Source: Vibrio cortegadensis (GTDB lineage: Bacteria > Pseudomonadota > Gammaproteobacteria > Enterobacterales > Vibrionaceae). Taken from it: a stretch of DNA of 64,000 bases. Shown here in pieces: positions 1 through 8,618 of the stretch. The DNA lies in NCBI RefSeq assembly GCF_024347395.1, contig NZ_AP025472.1:1612001-1676000 (forward strand), in the 5' to 3' direction. How positions within the stretch are numbered: the first letter of the stretch is position 1; every line of letters begins with the position of its first letter. The position numbers and the translations under genes were made by a program. The notes below the pieces were generated by a model. It saw only the letters and a program-made list of their open reading frames with translations, searched no databases and had not been told where the DNA came from.

Positions 1-27
1 TAGGCGATCACGTTTTTGTCTCTTCAT
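1..27 (-). CDS. rmf: Ribosome modulation factor, N-terminal fragment cut by the window edge
   Basis: The reverse complement of the first 27 bases reads ATG followed by codons for MKRQKRDRL, which matches the first nine residues of enterobacterial ribosome modulation factor as I remember it. An AGAGGA ribosome-binding site (35-41 on the minus strand) sits 7 bases before the ATG. RMF is a small basic protein that dimerises 70S ribosomes into inactive 100S particles in stationary phase. The rest of the gene lies to the left of the window. Its position beside uup and rlmKL agrees with E. coli, where rmf lies a few genes beyond uup. Nine residues are few, but the match together with the context makes the call fairly safe. 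Confidence 0.8.
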
Positions 28-125
28 TATGCAGTCCTCTTACGATGATTCTATTTTCTTACATACAACGGGTATTTTTTAACACCACAATTAAGAATTG
101 CTCAAAAAACGTACTTTCTCAAGTT

Positions 126-164
126 AAAAAAAAGCACAAATTCAAAAATGTGAACTTGTGCTTT
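126..164 (-). terminator. Rho-independent terminator of the DUF3466 gene
   Basis: A 9-bp perfect stem (AAAGCACAA at 131-139 with TTGTGCTTT at 156-164) is followed on the minus strand by a run of T (bases 133-126 read backwards). It lies just after the stop of the DUF3466 gene and closes the rlmKL-grx-uup-DUF3466 operon before rmf. Confidence 0.8.
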
Positions 165-179
165 AAAGTCGAAACTTAT

Positions 180-1883
180 TTATTTTCTACGGAAACTAAA
201 TAAACCAAGCATTGTCAAAACGAGCCAGCCTAAACCTGCACCTTGGCGCTCAACCGCTGTTTGGTCATTACTTCGGACGTGAATATCATCTTTTGTTGCA
301 CTTGAGATAGGAATCAGCTTCACCGCAACGATTTGTTCTTGAGTGTCACCGCCACCACAGTATGAATTATGTGACGTTGTATCGTATCCACCAGCGACTG
401 AACACTTAATTGCCGTCGCTGAAATTACGCCAGCATCGTTGATACCTGTTGCATCGATGACACGGAAAGCATTATTAGCCTCTGAAATAGTGAGATCACC
501 ATCAGTTTCACCATTGGTTAGATCATCCAACCACCATGCTTTATTATCGAAAATAGCTTGGCGATCAGAAACAGAACCTTGCGCTTGCGTCCCATAAGGA
601 TAAATAAACCCACGGTGTTTACGAGCACGACCGCCATCTTCACGGTTGGTTTCAGCGTCAATTTGGCCAACAATTTCATTGAAATTATTGATCGCACCCG
701 CTTTTCCACCAGCGCCAGTAAAGAAGATAGATTCAGTGCCATTTAGCATCGTGGTAGTAGTTCCATCCGTAGAGTCATCATAAGTTGAAACAAAAATTTT
801 ATCTGGATACGCACCGCTATCTGCATTACCACTATTGTAGTGCTTCGCTTGTCCAAGAATAAGATGGTTTTTATTAATGTCGACTGCAGTAGAGTGAAGA
901 TAAACACTGTCGCTGGCAGTTCTTTGCACACCACTAATAGGCTTCTGAGTCCAAGTTGCAGTTGCTAAGTCTTTAGAAGTACTTTCGAACACGGTGGCAT
1001 TCATGTACTGATCGTCGTAATTATTAAAGCCAACCGCAATGATCTTATCTGCATCGACATAAAATGAACGAAGACTTGCTTGTGCTAGCGCATCTTCATC
1101 TTTCTCTACACCACCAGCCGCCCAATCTAGTTCAACTGTTTTAGAACCGTTCCAAATAGCCGCTTTTGATGCGTAGTAAGCACCATTATCATTGGTTACT
1201 GCTGTCGAAACGCTACCAGCACTATATGTACCATCACTAAACCATGCTCGTGATTGATATGGTACATCAGTAAGAGTTAACGCATTCGGCGCAACCGCTT
1301 GGTTTCTTGTACCATCAATAATACTCTGGTTGCCTACAGGTTTCCCATCAGAAGTAAGAGCATTAATCACATTATTAAAGTTACTGTTTATCCAAGCACT
1401 TGCGTCGCCTTCAACAAAAGCTAATGCATTTTGTTCTTTGTTCAGTTCTTTACTGTAACCTTCCCACTCAACACTCGCCCAAGTTTTGCAGGTGTTATAT
1501 TGTAAATAAGCATCACAGTAATCTTCAAAATCACCGGCTTCTTGAACATAGCTGAAGGAATTGTCCATCCCAAAAGGCGCTTCTTCACGGTAACTGATAC
1601 CTTCTGCCCAATTACGGGTATCACCTGCCAACTTATAAGCTTCACAGGCAGTGCTATCAGCTGAAGATTCAAAACAGCCTAATTGACTGGCTCCTGCATC
1701 ATAGTTAGCAACAACAGGTTGAATAGTTTCACCATACACTTCTACATATTGATCAGCTGAAACCCCCGTAGGGGCAACTTCAACGATCTTGTAGAGGGCT
1801 GCATTTGCTGAAGTCGCAGCTAAAATAGTAGCGGCGACAGTGGTTAGCTTAAATGTAGCTAACTTTAAATTCATACGACTCAT
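180..1883 (-). CDS. DUF3466 family exported protein with GlyGly-CTERM-like tail
   Basis: A protein of 567 residues of the DUF3466 family, which is common beside uup in vibrios; its function is not known. The N-terminus has a typical signal peptide ending in a SANA-type cleavage site (about residue 28). The body is a long beta-rich region with many Asp, Asn and Gly. The last 20 residues (GAGLGWLVLTMLGLFSFRRK) form a short Gly-rich stretch, a hydrophobic helix and a basic end. This resembles the GlyGly-CTERM sorting signal handled by rhombosortase, although the exact GG pair is replaced by GAG. The ATG at 1883 is chosen because GGAAAG, inside the last codons of uup, is 10 bases upstream; a TTG 6 bases earlier and an ATG at 1874 are alternatives. 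It is the last gene of the rlmKL operon and is probably translationally coupled to uup. Confidence 0.8.
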   Translation of the reverse strand: MSRMNLKLATFKLTTVAATILAATSANAALYKIVEVAPTGVSADQYVEVYGETIQPVVANYDAGASQLGCFESSADSTACEAYKLAGDTRNWAEGISYREEAPFGMDNSFSYVQEAGDFEDYCDAYLQYNTCKTWASVEWEGYSKELNKEQNALAFVEGDASAWINSNFNNVINALTSDGKPVGNQSIIDGTRNQAVAPNALTLTDVPYQSRAWFSDGTYSAGSVSTAVTNDNGAYYASKAAIWNGSKTVELDWAAGGVEKDEDALAQASLRSFYVDADKIIAVGFNNYDDQYMNATVFESTSKDLATATWTQKPISGVQRTASDSVYLHSTAVDINKNHLILGQAKHYNSGNADSGAYPDKIFVSTYDDSTDGTTTTMLNGTESIFFTGAGGKAGAINNFNEIVGQIDAETNREDGGRARKHRGFIYPYGTQAQGSVSDRQAIFDNKAWWLDDLTNGETDGDLTISEANNAFRVIDATGINDAGVISATAIKCSVAGGYDTTSHNSYCGGGDTQEQIVAVKLIPISSATKDDIHVRSNDQTAVERQGAGLGWLVLTMLGLFSFRRK

Positions 1884-1889
1884 TAACAA

Positions 1890-3806
1890 TTAACTTTCCT
1901 GTTGCATTGCTTCAAGCTCTTCCCAACGCTCAAAAGCAACTTCAAGCTCCTGCTCGGTGGCAGACAACTTGTCTAAAATGGGTTGTGTTTGCTCTGCTAG
2001 CTGAACAAAGAAATTGGGATCGTTCACTTGAGACTGCAGTGCTTCAATTTGTGTTTCTAACTCTTCTAAACGAGAAGGTAAAAGTTCTAACTCTCGCTGT
2101 AGCTTATACGATAACTTCTTCGCTTTAGCTTTTACTGGTGCGGTTTTGGGAGTTTCCTCAACCACTTTCTGTTTCTTTGGTGACTTTTCAACCACTCGAT
2201 ACTGCTGAGCTTGCAGCCTTTGTTGCTGAGCATCGTGATAACCACCCACAAACTCTTCAACTTGACCATTACCTTCAAATATCCAGCTCGTCATTACCGT
2301 ATTATCTACAAACTGACGATCGTGGCTTACAAGAAGTAAAGTACCCTGATAGTTGGCAAGCAAATCTTCTAAAAGTTCCAATGTTTCGATATCTAAATCA
2401 TTGGTTGGTTCATCAAGAATCAATAAATTATTCGATTTAAGGAAGATCCGAGCCAATAACAGTCTATTTTTCTCACCACCAGACAGTGCTTTAACTGGCG
2501 TACGAGCACGCTTTGGCGAGAATAAGAAATCTTGAAGGTAGCTAAGTGCATGACGCTCTCTGCCGCCGACAGTCACTTCTTGCTTCCCTTCAGCAAGGTT
2601 ATCAATTACAGATTTTTCTAGATCTAAAATTTCGCGATATTGATCGAAATACGCCACTTCTAACTTAGTACCACAATGCAAACGACCAGAATCAGGCTGC
2701 AATTTGTCTAATAACAACTTGAGAACTGTACTCTTACCACAGCCATTAGGCCCGATAAGTGCGATACGGTCACCACGCATAATATTGAAGCTGAAATCAG
2801 AAACAATCTGCTTGCCTTCAAACGCAAAAGATAGGTTTTCAGCTTCAAATACAATCTTACCTGAGCGAGCCGAGGTATCGATTTGCATATTAGCCTTACC
2901 TTGCACTTCACGTCGGTTAGAACGTTCTTCACGTAGTTTCTTAAGTGCTCTTACACGACCTTCATTACGAGTACGACGGGCTTTGATACCTTGTCTGATC
3001 CAAACTTCCTCTTGAGCAAGCTTTTTATCAAACTCAGCATTTTGCATCTCTTCAACACGCAGCGCTTCTTCTTTCTCTATTAGGTAATTTTCGTAATCGC
3101 CAGGGTAAGAGCACAATTTACCGCGATCCAAATCAACAATACGTGTCGACATCGATTTGATGAATGCGCGATCGTGAGAAATGAAGATTATTGACCCACG
3201 AAAATCCTTTAAGAACCCCTCTAGCCATTCAATTGTCGTAACATCAAGGTGGTTAGTTGGTTCATCAAGGAGTAATACATCCGGATCACACACTAAAGCA
3301 CGAGCAAGCGCCGCTTTGCGCTGCCAACCACCAGATAATTCCGTCAGTTTGGTTTCAGCATCTAATTTAAGAGCAGCTAATACATTCGTTACACGATCTT
3401 CGAAACGCCAAGCATTTGAGTGATCAAGCTGTTCTTGTACACGAGATAAACGGTTAATATTCTTCTCTGATGGGTCGATAGCAATAAGATCAAGAAGATC
3501 ATGGTAGATCTTAAGTTGCTCACCAACTTCAGCCAAACCACCAGACACGTATTGATAAACCGTACCTTCTTCGTTACGTGGTGGATCTTGTTCTAATCGA
3601 GAAACAACAACATCTTGCGTGATCTGAATTTTTCCATCATCTAGCAAAACATCGCCTGCTAGAATCTTCATCAGTGTTGATTTACCCGCACCATTACGAC
3701 CCACGAGACAAACCCGCTCGTTTTCTTGCAGAGCAAAATCTGCATGATCAAGTAATGGGTGGTCACCAAAAGCCAGTTGTGCGTTATGTATGGTAAGTAA
3801 TGCCAT
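1890..3806 (-). CDS. uup: ABC-F family ATPase Uup
   Basis: A soluble ABC-F protein of 638 residues without membrane segments. It has two ATP-binding cassettes: Walker A GRNGAGKST at residues 36-44, signature LSGGWQRKAALARA and Walker B LLLDEPTNHLD; then Walker A GPNGCGKST near 353, signature LSGGEKNRLLLAR and Walker B LLILDEPTNDLD. The segment between the cassettes is rich in Arg and Lys. The tail from about residue 565 is a coiled coil, as in Uup. Family knowledge links Uup to ribosome function and to the precision of transposon excision, and the tail can bind DNA. The length matches E. coli Uup (about 635). The start overlaps the end of the glutaredoxin-like gene by 23 bases, which implies coupled translation. 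The neighbourhood (rlmKL upstream) supports Uup rather than another ABC-F paralogue. Confidence 0.95.
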   Translation of the reverse strand: MALLTIHNAQLAFGDHPLLDHADFALQENERVCLVGRNGAGKSTLMKILAGDVLLDDGKIQITQDVVVSRLEQDPPRNEEGTVYQYVSGGLAEVGEQLKIYHDLLDLIAIDPSEKNINRLSRVQEQLDHSNAWRFEDRVTNVLAALKLDAETKLTELSGGWQRKAALARALVCDPDVLLLDEPTNHLDVTTIEWLEGFLKDFRGSIIFISHDRAFIKSMSTRIVDLDRGKLCSYPGDYENYLIEKEEALRVEEMQNAEFDKKLAQEEVWIRQGIKARRTRNEGRVRALKKLREERSNRREVQGKANMQIDTSARSGKIVFEAENLSFAFEGKQIVSDFSFNIMRGDRIALIGPNGCGKSTVLKLLLDKLQPDSGRLHCGTKLEVAYFDQYREILDLEKSVIDNLAEGKQEVTVGGRERHALSYLQDFLFSPKRARTPVKALSGGEKNRLLLARIFLKSNNLLILDEPTNDLDIETLELLEDLLANYQGTLLLVSHDRQFVDNTVMTSWIFEGNGQVEEFVGGYHDAQQQRLQAQQYRVVEKSPKKQKVVEETPKTAPVKAKAKKLSYKLQRELELLPSRLEELETQIEALQSQVNDPNFFVQLAEQTQPILDKLSATEQELEVAFERWEELEAMQQES

Positions 3807-4026
3807 TGTTATTTAACCAGTCTTGTAATTCTTGCAGGCCGAAAGGCCAATTAATTTCTGAATTTTGATATTTGAGCACAGGTATTGTGACCCCGTAACG
3901 TGAAAACAACTCATCATCAAAAGCGATATCCACTACTTCAACTTGGTCTGTCAAATTCAAGCTTTGAAGTAGTTCGAATGCCATCTCACATAGATGGCAC
4001 CCTTCTGTACTGTATAATGTCAGCAC
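3784..4026 (-). CDS. Glutaredoxin-like protein
   Basis: An 80-residue protein with the thioredoxin-fold opening LTLYSTEGCHLCEMA, that is, a CxxC redox pair (Cys-His-Leu-Cys) at residues 10-13, a cis-proline region (TIPVL) and the end expected for the small glutaredoxin-like family (DUF836). It probably reduces or exchanges disulfides in the cytoplasm; its substrate is unknown. The start codon is GTG, with AAGG inside the end of rlmKL as the likely ribosome-binding site. It lies 5 bases after rlmKL and overlaps uup by 23 bases, so the three are translated as a unit. Confidence 0.85.
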   Translation of the reverse strand: MLTLYSTEGCHLCEMAFELLQSLNLTDQVEVVDIAFDDELFSRYGVTIPVLKYQNSEINWPFGLQELQDWLNNNGITYHT

Positions 4027-4031
4027 TTTAA

Positions 4032-6167
4032 TTAACCTTGAGCAGCATCACTGTGCGTAATCACCCAGCAATTGTGAATGTGCTTATTACGTGAGAAATC
4101 TAGTGGTAAGGTTTGGTGTGAAATATTACGAGCAGACAAGCCTAACTCTTTCAACGCATCTAAATCCATTTTGAAGTGACGTTTGTTATTAGAGAAAACA
4201 ATCGTCCCCTGCTCATTCAAGATACGTTTTAAGTTCTCCATCAGCATAATATGATCACGCTGAATATCGAAAGATTGCTCCATACGCTTTGAGTTAGAGA
4301 ACGTTGGCGGATCGATAAAAATAAGATCGAATTTATCTGTCGCCTTCGCTAACCACTGTAGGCAGTCTGCTTGCTCAAACTTATGTTGCTTACCTGATTG
4401 ACCGTTCAGCGCAAGGTTCTCTTTCGCCCAATCTAAATAAGTGTTCGACATATCAACCGTCGTCGTTGATTTAGCACCACCACACGCAGCATGAACTGTT
4501 GCAGAGCCTGTGTACGCGAACAAGTTTAGGAAATCTTTACCCGCTGCTAACTCACCTAGCTTACGACGAGTCAACTTATGATCAAGGAACAGGCCTGTAT
4601 CAAGATAGTCTGTTAGATTAACGATAAGCTTAACGCCGTATTCGTTGACTTCCATCTTAGACGACTGCTGAGCCAATTTTTGGTATTGCGAACGTCCTTT
4701 CTGTTTTTCACGAACTTTAAGTACAACGTTATTTGCATCCACACCTGTCACTTGAATGCTTGCTCGAATGATGTCGGTTAAACGGCGTTTTGCTTTCTCT
4801 TCAGGTACATCTTTCGGCGCCGCATACTCTTGGATCACAAGGTAACCTGGGTATACGTCAATAGCGACATTGTACTCAGGTAAATCTGCATCATAGATTC
4901 GGTAGCAATCCAGTTTCTCTTTACGTGCCCACTTGCCTATTTTACCAATGTTTTTCTTTAAGCGGTTAGCAAAGTCAGGAGCGACAACGGTCTGTTGATC
5001 AGCTTCCGGACGTTCTGACATCGGGCGATCTGAGATTGAATAGTTCTTTTGGTGACACGGTAACGCACCGTTATTCAATTTATACTGTTTTTCAGCTCGC
5101 ATGCGTAAGCAACTAAGCAGCTCATCATTACTTGAGAAAATTGATGCTTGGCAACCACCAAACTCTGATTTCAGTTGCGCACCAAACGCAGTGTAAAGCG
5201 CAATAAGGCCAGGAGCTGTACCCAAACGTTCACCATATGGTGGGTTTGAGACAATCACACCGTTGTTAAATTCAGCAGGTTTCTTGAGTTGAGCCGCATC
5301 ACCCAACGTAAATTCGATAAGGCTCTCTACACCAGCACGACGAGCATTATCACGCGCAGTTTGTAAAACGCGCGGATCGTTATCTACGCCATAGAATTTG
5401 CATTCTACCTTCTTAACACCACGGCGAGCTTGTACGCTTGCTTCAGATTTTACTTCTGCCCATGTTTCTGGCTCAAAATCTTCTAGAGCTTGGAAGCCCC
5501 AAGATTGGCGCTTAACACCTGGTGCCATATTCGCTGCCATCATCGCAGCTTCAATGACCAACGTACCAGAACCACACATAGGGTCTAAGAAAGGTTTCGT
5601 TGCATCCCAGCCACTACGTAGAATGACGGCAGCTGCAAGCGTTTCACGTAAAGGCGCTCGGCCAGACTCTGGGCGGTAACCACGCTGATGAAGACCACTC
5701 CCCACCATATCAATACCAATCAAAGCTTTATCACGGTGTAAACGTACGTGAATACGAAGATCCGGCTGATCTTTACTGATCGAAGGACGAGGTAAACCTT
5801 TCTTTTCGAAACAATCAACAACCGCATCTTTTACTTTCATTGCGCCATATTGACTATTACGTATCTCATTATTTGTACCGTTGAAATCAACAACAAATCG
5901 CTTTGAACTGTGGAAGTGATTTACCCAGTTCACTGATGTTGATGACAAGTACAAGTCCATATCATCTTGGCAAGTGAATTCAGACAAAACACGTACAAAT
6001 CTAGATGCTAAACGACTCCACAAACAGCAACGGTAGATCTGTTCATTCGTTGCTTTAAATTTCACACCGGCTTGAACCGGTTTTGGGTCAGAGATCCCTA
6101 ATTGCTTTAGTTCTTCAACTAATAGGTTCTCAAGGCCGTTTGAGGTAACCGCTAGATATTGATTCAT
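4032..6167 (-). CDS. rlmKL: Bifunctional 23S rRNA methyltransferase RlmKL
   Basis: A 711-residue fusion of two S-adenosylmethionine-dependent methyltransferases. The order is an N-terminal ferredoxin-like and THUMP RNA-binding region (about 1-155); the RlmL domain with DPMCGSGTLVIEA near 195 and the catalytic NPPYGERLG near 308; then the RlmK domain with the SAM loop LFAYTGSATVHAA near 550 and DPPTFSNSKRM near 617. By family, RlmL makes m2G2445 and RlmK makes m7G2069 in 23S rRNA. The length agrees with E. coli RlmKL (about 702). It is the first gene of the operon that continues into the glutaredoxin-like gene, uup and the DUF3466 gene. Confidence 0.96.
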   Translation of the reverse strand: MNQYLAVTSNGLENLLVEELKQLGISDPKPVQAGVKFKATNEQIYRCCLWSRLASRFVRVLSEFTCQDDMDLYLSSTSVNWVNHFHSSKRFVVDFNGTNNEIRNSQYGAMKVKDAVVDCFEKKGLPRPSISKDQPDLRIHVRLHRDKALIGIDMVGSGLHQRGYRPESGRAPLRETLAAAVILRSGWDATKPFLDPMCGSGTLVIEAAMMAANMAPGVKRQSWGFQALEDFEPETWAEVKSEASVQARRGVKKVECKFYGVDNDPRVLQTARDNARRAGVESLIEFTLGDAAQLKKPAEFNNGVIVSNPPYGERLGTAPGLIALYTAFGAQLKSEFGGCQASIFSSNDELLSCLRMRAEKQYKLNNGALPCHQKNYSISDRPMSERPEADQQTVVAPDFANRLKKNIGKIGKWARKEKLDCYRIYDADLPEYNVAIDVYPGYLVIQEYAAPKDVPEEKAKRRLTDIIRASIQVTGVDANNVVLKVREKQKGRSQYQKLAQQSSKMEVNEYGVKLIVNLTDYLDTGLFLDHKLTRRKLGELAAGKDFLNLFAYTGSATVHAACGGAKSTTTVDMSNTYLDWAKENLALNGQSGKQHKFEQADCLQWLAKATDKFDLIFIDPPTFSNSKRMEQSFDIQRDHIMLMENLKRILNEQGTIVFSNNKRHFKMDLDALKELGLSARNISHQTLPLDFSRNKHIHNCWVITHSDAAQG

Positions 6168-6855
6168 AGTGTTCTTTTATTAATAAAAAAATGAGCTTGA
6201 TTATACCTGAGATTGCAGAGGATTCATCAAACTAACTGATTCTTTTCTTTCTAAAACAGCTCAAATGCTCATCAAACCACCAGCTTAGCTTCTCTATCTA
6301 CATTTTCATTCGAAAACACAGCACTCTTGAATCAGCACCATAAACAAAGGGACTTATTGATAGTGAATACTTATTCACGTAGATTTTGGACTATACCAGA
6401 TGGCTTTTTAAGGTGAAATTTAGCTACAAATTTTCATAAACAGGGAATAATATTGGTATTATGGAGGATGAGCAGTGCTTGAAAGTGTCACAACGAGAGA
6501 AAAATAATTTCATTTTCTGTATACGTATCATTAGTAAGACACATACAGGGTAGATATATTGATTGATTAATAGGCATTCTTGTCGCTAGTAACACCTTAT
6601 ATTACATCTAAGATATATAGGCTAGCTGGTTTATTTATTGACATTTTCATTAAGACGGAGAATATCTGTTAATCTCCCCCACCCATTAAGCCTATTTTTT
6701 ACAAGAATTTACGGGCGAATTTAATGGAGTTATTCAAGGAAGGAGTATTTAACGGAATGGTGACGTGAATAATTGAGTTATAGCAGAAGGAGGCTGATAA
6801 CTAGCTATGTAGTGGGAATTAAACTATGTTGGGTATCAAAGTGTTGGGCATTGCG
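6168..6855. other. Long AT-rich gap between rlmKL and zapC; no gene seen
   Basis: No convincing reading frame in either direction. The part next to 6168 should hold the rlmKL promoter. I see a perfect palindrome at 6363-6378, a TTGACA at 6638-6643 without a good -10 partner, and a short GGAGA/TCTCC hairpin at 6657-6677. In E. coli ycbX lies between zapC and rlmKL; it is not here and I see no recognisable remnant. Confidence 0.6.
6363..6378. promoter_or_regulatory. Perfect palindrome, possible operator
   Basis: GTGAATA-CT-TATTCAC, 7-bp arms with a 2-base centre, about 190 bases upstream of rlmKL. The core GAAT-N4-ATTC resembles an ArgR half-site pair, but a C in the centre and the absence of an arginine gene nearby argue against it. 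Function unknown; it may be chance. Confidence 0.25.
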
Positions 6856-7398
6856 TTAGCCGACTAATGCAATGTGATTAGATGCTAGGATATGATTTGC
6901 ACATGCCATGCGGTCATGCATCACTTTAATAGAATCACCAAAATTGAGCATTTTGGATGAAGTAAGCATAAATGAGTCACGCTCTACCGATATACACAGG
7001 CTAGCGTTATCCCCTACCTCTAGAACGATGAAGTGTCCTTGCCCGTTCTCATTGACCAAGCTAATAATATCACCTTCACAAGGCTGATAGGCTTCGCCTT
7101 GATAATCGAAGAACCAGCTCTTAGGTTGTACTGGTTTATGGAAACGTTTAGCCGCTACGCAATATAAGGTAAGTTCGGCTTGGCGAGGTTCGCTTAAGCC
7201 TAAATATTGGATTTGTTCTTTGTATGTTTGAAAAGCAGAGGCATCATCAACTGTGAATTCATTATTTCCAATTGCACAGTCAACCAATAGTTTACGAACC
7301 AAGTTTGTTTGAAACAGCATATTTTGACCGAGATCTAGCATTAAGCTAGAGCTCTCATCTTCAAAATACCACTTCCATGTATCGCTCGGTTTCAACAT
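6856..7398 (-). CDS. zapC: Cell division protein ZapC
   Basis: A 180-residue cytoplasmic protein that matches E. coli ZapC in several blocks: the WKWYFEDE opening (E. coli WRWYYDEE), MLDLGQNMLF, the KPVQPKSWFF stretch and the GDSIKVMHDR block near the end. ZapC binds FtsZ at the Z ring and promotes lateral interaction of its filaments. It lies downstream of pyrD on the same strand, as in E. coli. A terminator separates them, so it probably has its own promoter in the 163-base gap. The ribosome-binding site before the ATG is weak. Confidence 0.88.
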   Translation of the reverse strand: MLKPSDTWKWYFEDESSSLMLDLGQNMLFQTNLVRKLLVDCAIGNNEFTVDDASAFQTYKEQIQYLGLSEPRQAELTLYCVAAKRFHKPVQPKSWFFDYQGEAYQPCEGDIISLVNENGQGHFIVLEVGDNASLCISVERDSFMLTSSKMLNFGDSIKVMHDRMACANHILASNHIALVG

Positions 7399-7489
7399 TA
7401 CTTTGTCTCATATCTTCAAGATAAACGTAGGAATTGAAAAAAGCACCACTGCTATTTCTTCAACAAATACAATTTTACAAAGCAAAGCG

Positions 7490-7519
7490 AAAAAAAAAAG
7501 GGGAAATCATTCCCCCTTC
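7490..7519 (-). terminator. Terminator after pyrD
   Basis: Read on the minus strand, AAGGGGGAA and TTCCCCTT form a short-loop hairpin that is followed by a run of about ten T. It lies 43 bases after the pyrD stop. Confidence 0.85.
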
Positions 7520-7561
7520 TATGCTTAAAACGACCCAGTAACTTATTGCAATTTAATAAAT

Positions 7562-8572
7562 TTATAGATTTTTAACGATATCTCGTACTAAACCTGGACC
7601 TTTATAGATGAAACCTGAGTAAACCTGTACGAGTTTAGCGCCAGCCATCATCTTCTCTTTTGCTGCAACATAAGAGTCGATACCACCTACTCCGATAATT
7701 GGGAGTTTATCGCCAAGCTCTTCATGAAGCTTACGAACGACTTCAGTACTGCGCGATTGAACAGGACGTCCACTTAAACCGCCCGCTTCATTTGAAAACT
7801 TCATTCCTTCAACGATTGAGCGATCAAGAGTGGTGTTGGTTGCGATAACACCATCGATCCTATTGTTGATCAGAGATTGGCAAATCTGACTAATTTCATC
7901 ATCACTCAAATCTGGTGCAATTTTCAATGCAAGAGGTACATACTTACCATGTTTCTGTTCTAACTCTGATTGTTTCACTTTTAGATCTGAAAGCAATTCA
8001 TCAAGAGCCTCTCCATATTGAAGAGAACGAAGACCAGGAGTATTTGGTGAAGAGATGTTTACCGCAATATAGCCTGCGTACTGATACACTTTTTCCATAC
8101 AAATTAGGTAATCATCGCTACCCTTTTCGATTGGTGTATCTTTGTTTTTACCAATGTTAATCCCAAGTACGCCATCGTAATTTGAACGCTTAACATTCTC
8201 GACGAGTACATCTACGCCAAGATTATTAAAGCCCATACGATTGATGATACCTTCCGCTTCAACAAGGCGGAACATACGTGGTTTATCATTGCCCGGTTGA
8301 GGAAGAGGAGTAACCGTGCCGACTTCAATGAAACCAAAGCCCATTGCACCGAAAGCATCGATACATTCGCCATTTTTATCTAAGCCAGCCGCTAGCCCTA
8401 CAGGGTTCTTAAAAGTAAGTCCCATGCATTCAACTGAACGTTGAGGTAGTTGTTGACGATAAAAAAGATCAATAGGTGTGCCGGTAAAGCGTTGAAGATT
8501 TTGGATTGCAAGATCATGTGCCTTTTCGGCATCAAGTTGGAAAAAGCCACTTCTGGCAAGACGGTAGAGCAT
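7562..8572 (-). CDS. pyrD: Dihydroorotate dehydrogenase (quinone), class 2
   Basis: A 336-residue FMN enzyme that oxidises dihydroorotate to orotate with quinone as acceptor, the fourth step of pyrimidine synthesis. The N-terminal amphipathic helix (about 1-40, LYRLARSGFFQLDAEKAHDL) is the membrane and quinone-binding part that marks class 2. The core shows AAGLDKNGECIDAF, EVGTVTPLPQPGN and NISSPNTPGLRSLQ, in which the catalytic base serine is about residue 175. GVGGI and QVYSGFIYKGP close the phosphate-binding end. The length equals that of E. coli PyrD. It sits between the dehydrogenase gene and zapC; a terminator of the upstream gene lies directly before it. Confidence 0.97.
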   Translation of the reverse strand: MLYRLARSGFFQLDAEKAHDLAIQNLQRFTGTPIDLFYRQQLPQRSVECMGLTFKNPVGLAAGLDKNGECIDAFGAMGFGFIEVGTVTPLPQPGNDKPRMFRLVEAEGIINRMGFNNLGVDVLVENVKRSNYDGVLGINIGKNKDTPIEKGSDDYLICMEKVYQYAGYIAVNISSPNTPGLRSLQYGEALDELLSDLKVKQSELEQKHGKYVPLALKIAPDLSDDEISQICQSLINNRIDGVIATNTTLDRSIVEGMKFSNEAGGLSGRPVQSRSTEVVRKLHEELGDKLPIIGVGGIDSYVAAKEKMMAGAKLVQVYSGFIYKGPGLVRDIVKNL

Positions 8573-8585
8573 TGTGCCTCCGATA

Positions 8586-8611
8586 ATAAAAAGCCCCGTA
8601 TAAACGGGGCT
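8586..8611 (-). terminator. Terminator after the glutamate dehydrogenase gene
   Basis: An 8-bp GC-rich stem (AGCCCCGT at 8592-8599, ACGGGGCT at 8604-8611) with a 4-base loop and TTTTTATT following on the minus strand. It ends the large dehydrogenase transcript 14 bases before the pyrD start codon, so pyrD must have a promoter at or inside this end. Confidence 0.88.
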
Positions 8612-8618
8612 GTATTAT

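Noticed and set aside
6363..6378. ArgR box
   Set aside because: GAAT-N4-ATTC is present, but the centre is not all A/T, there is no second box at the usual spacing and no arginine gene follows.
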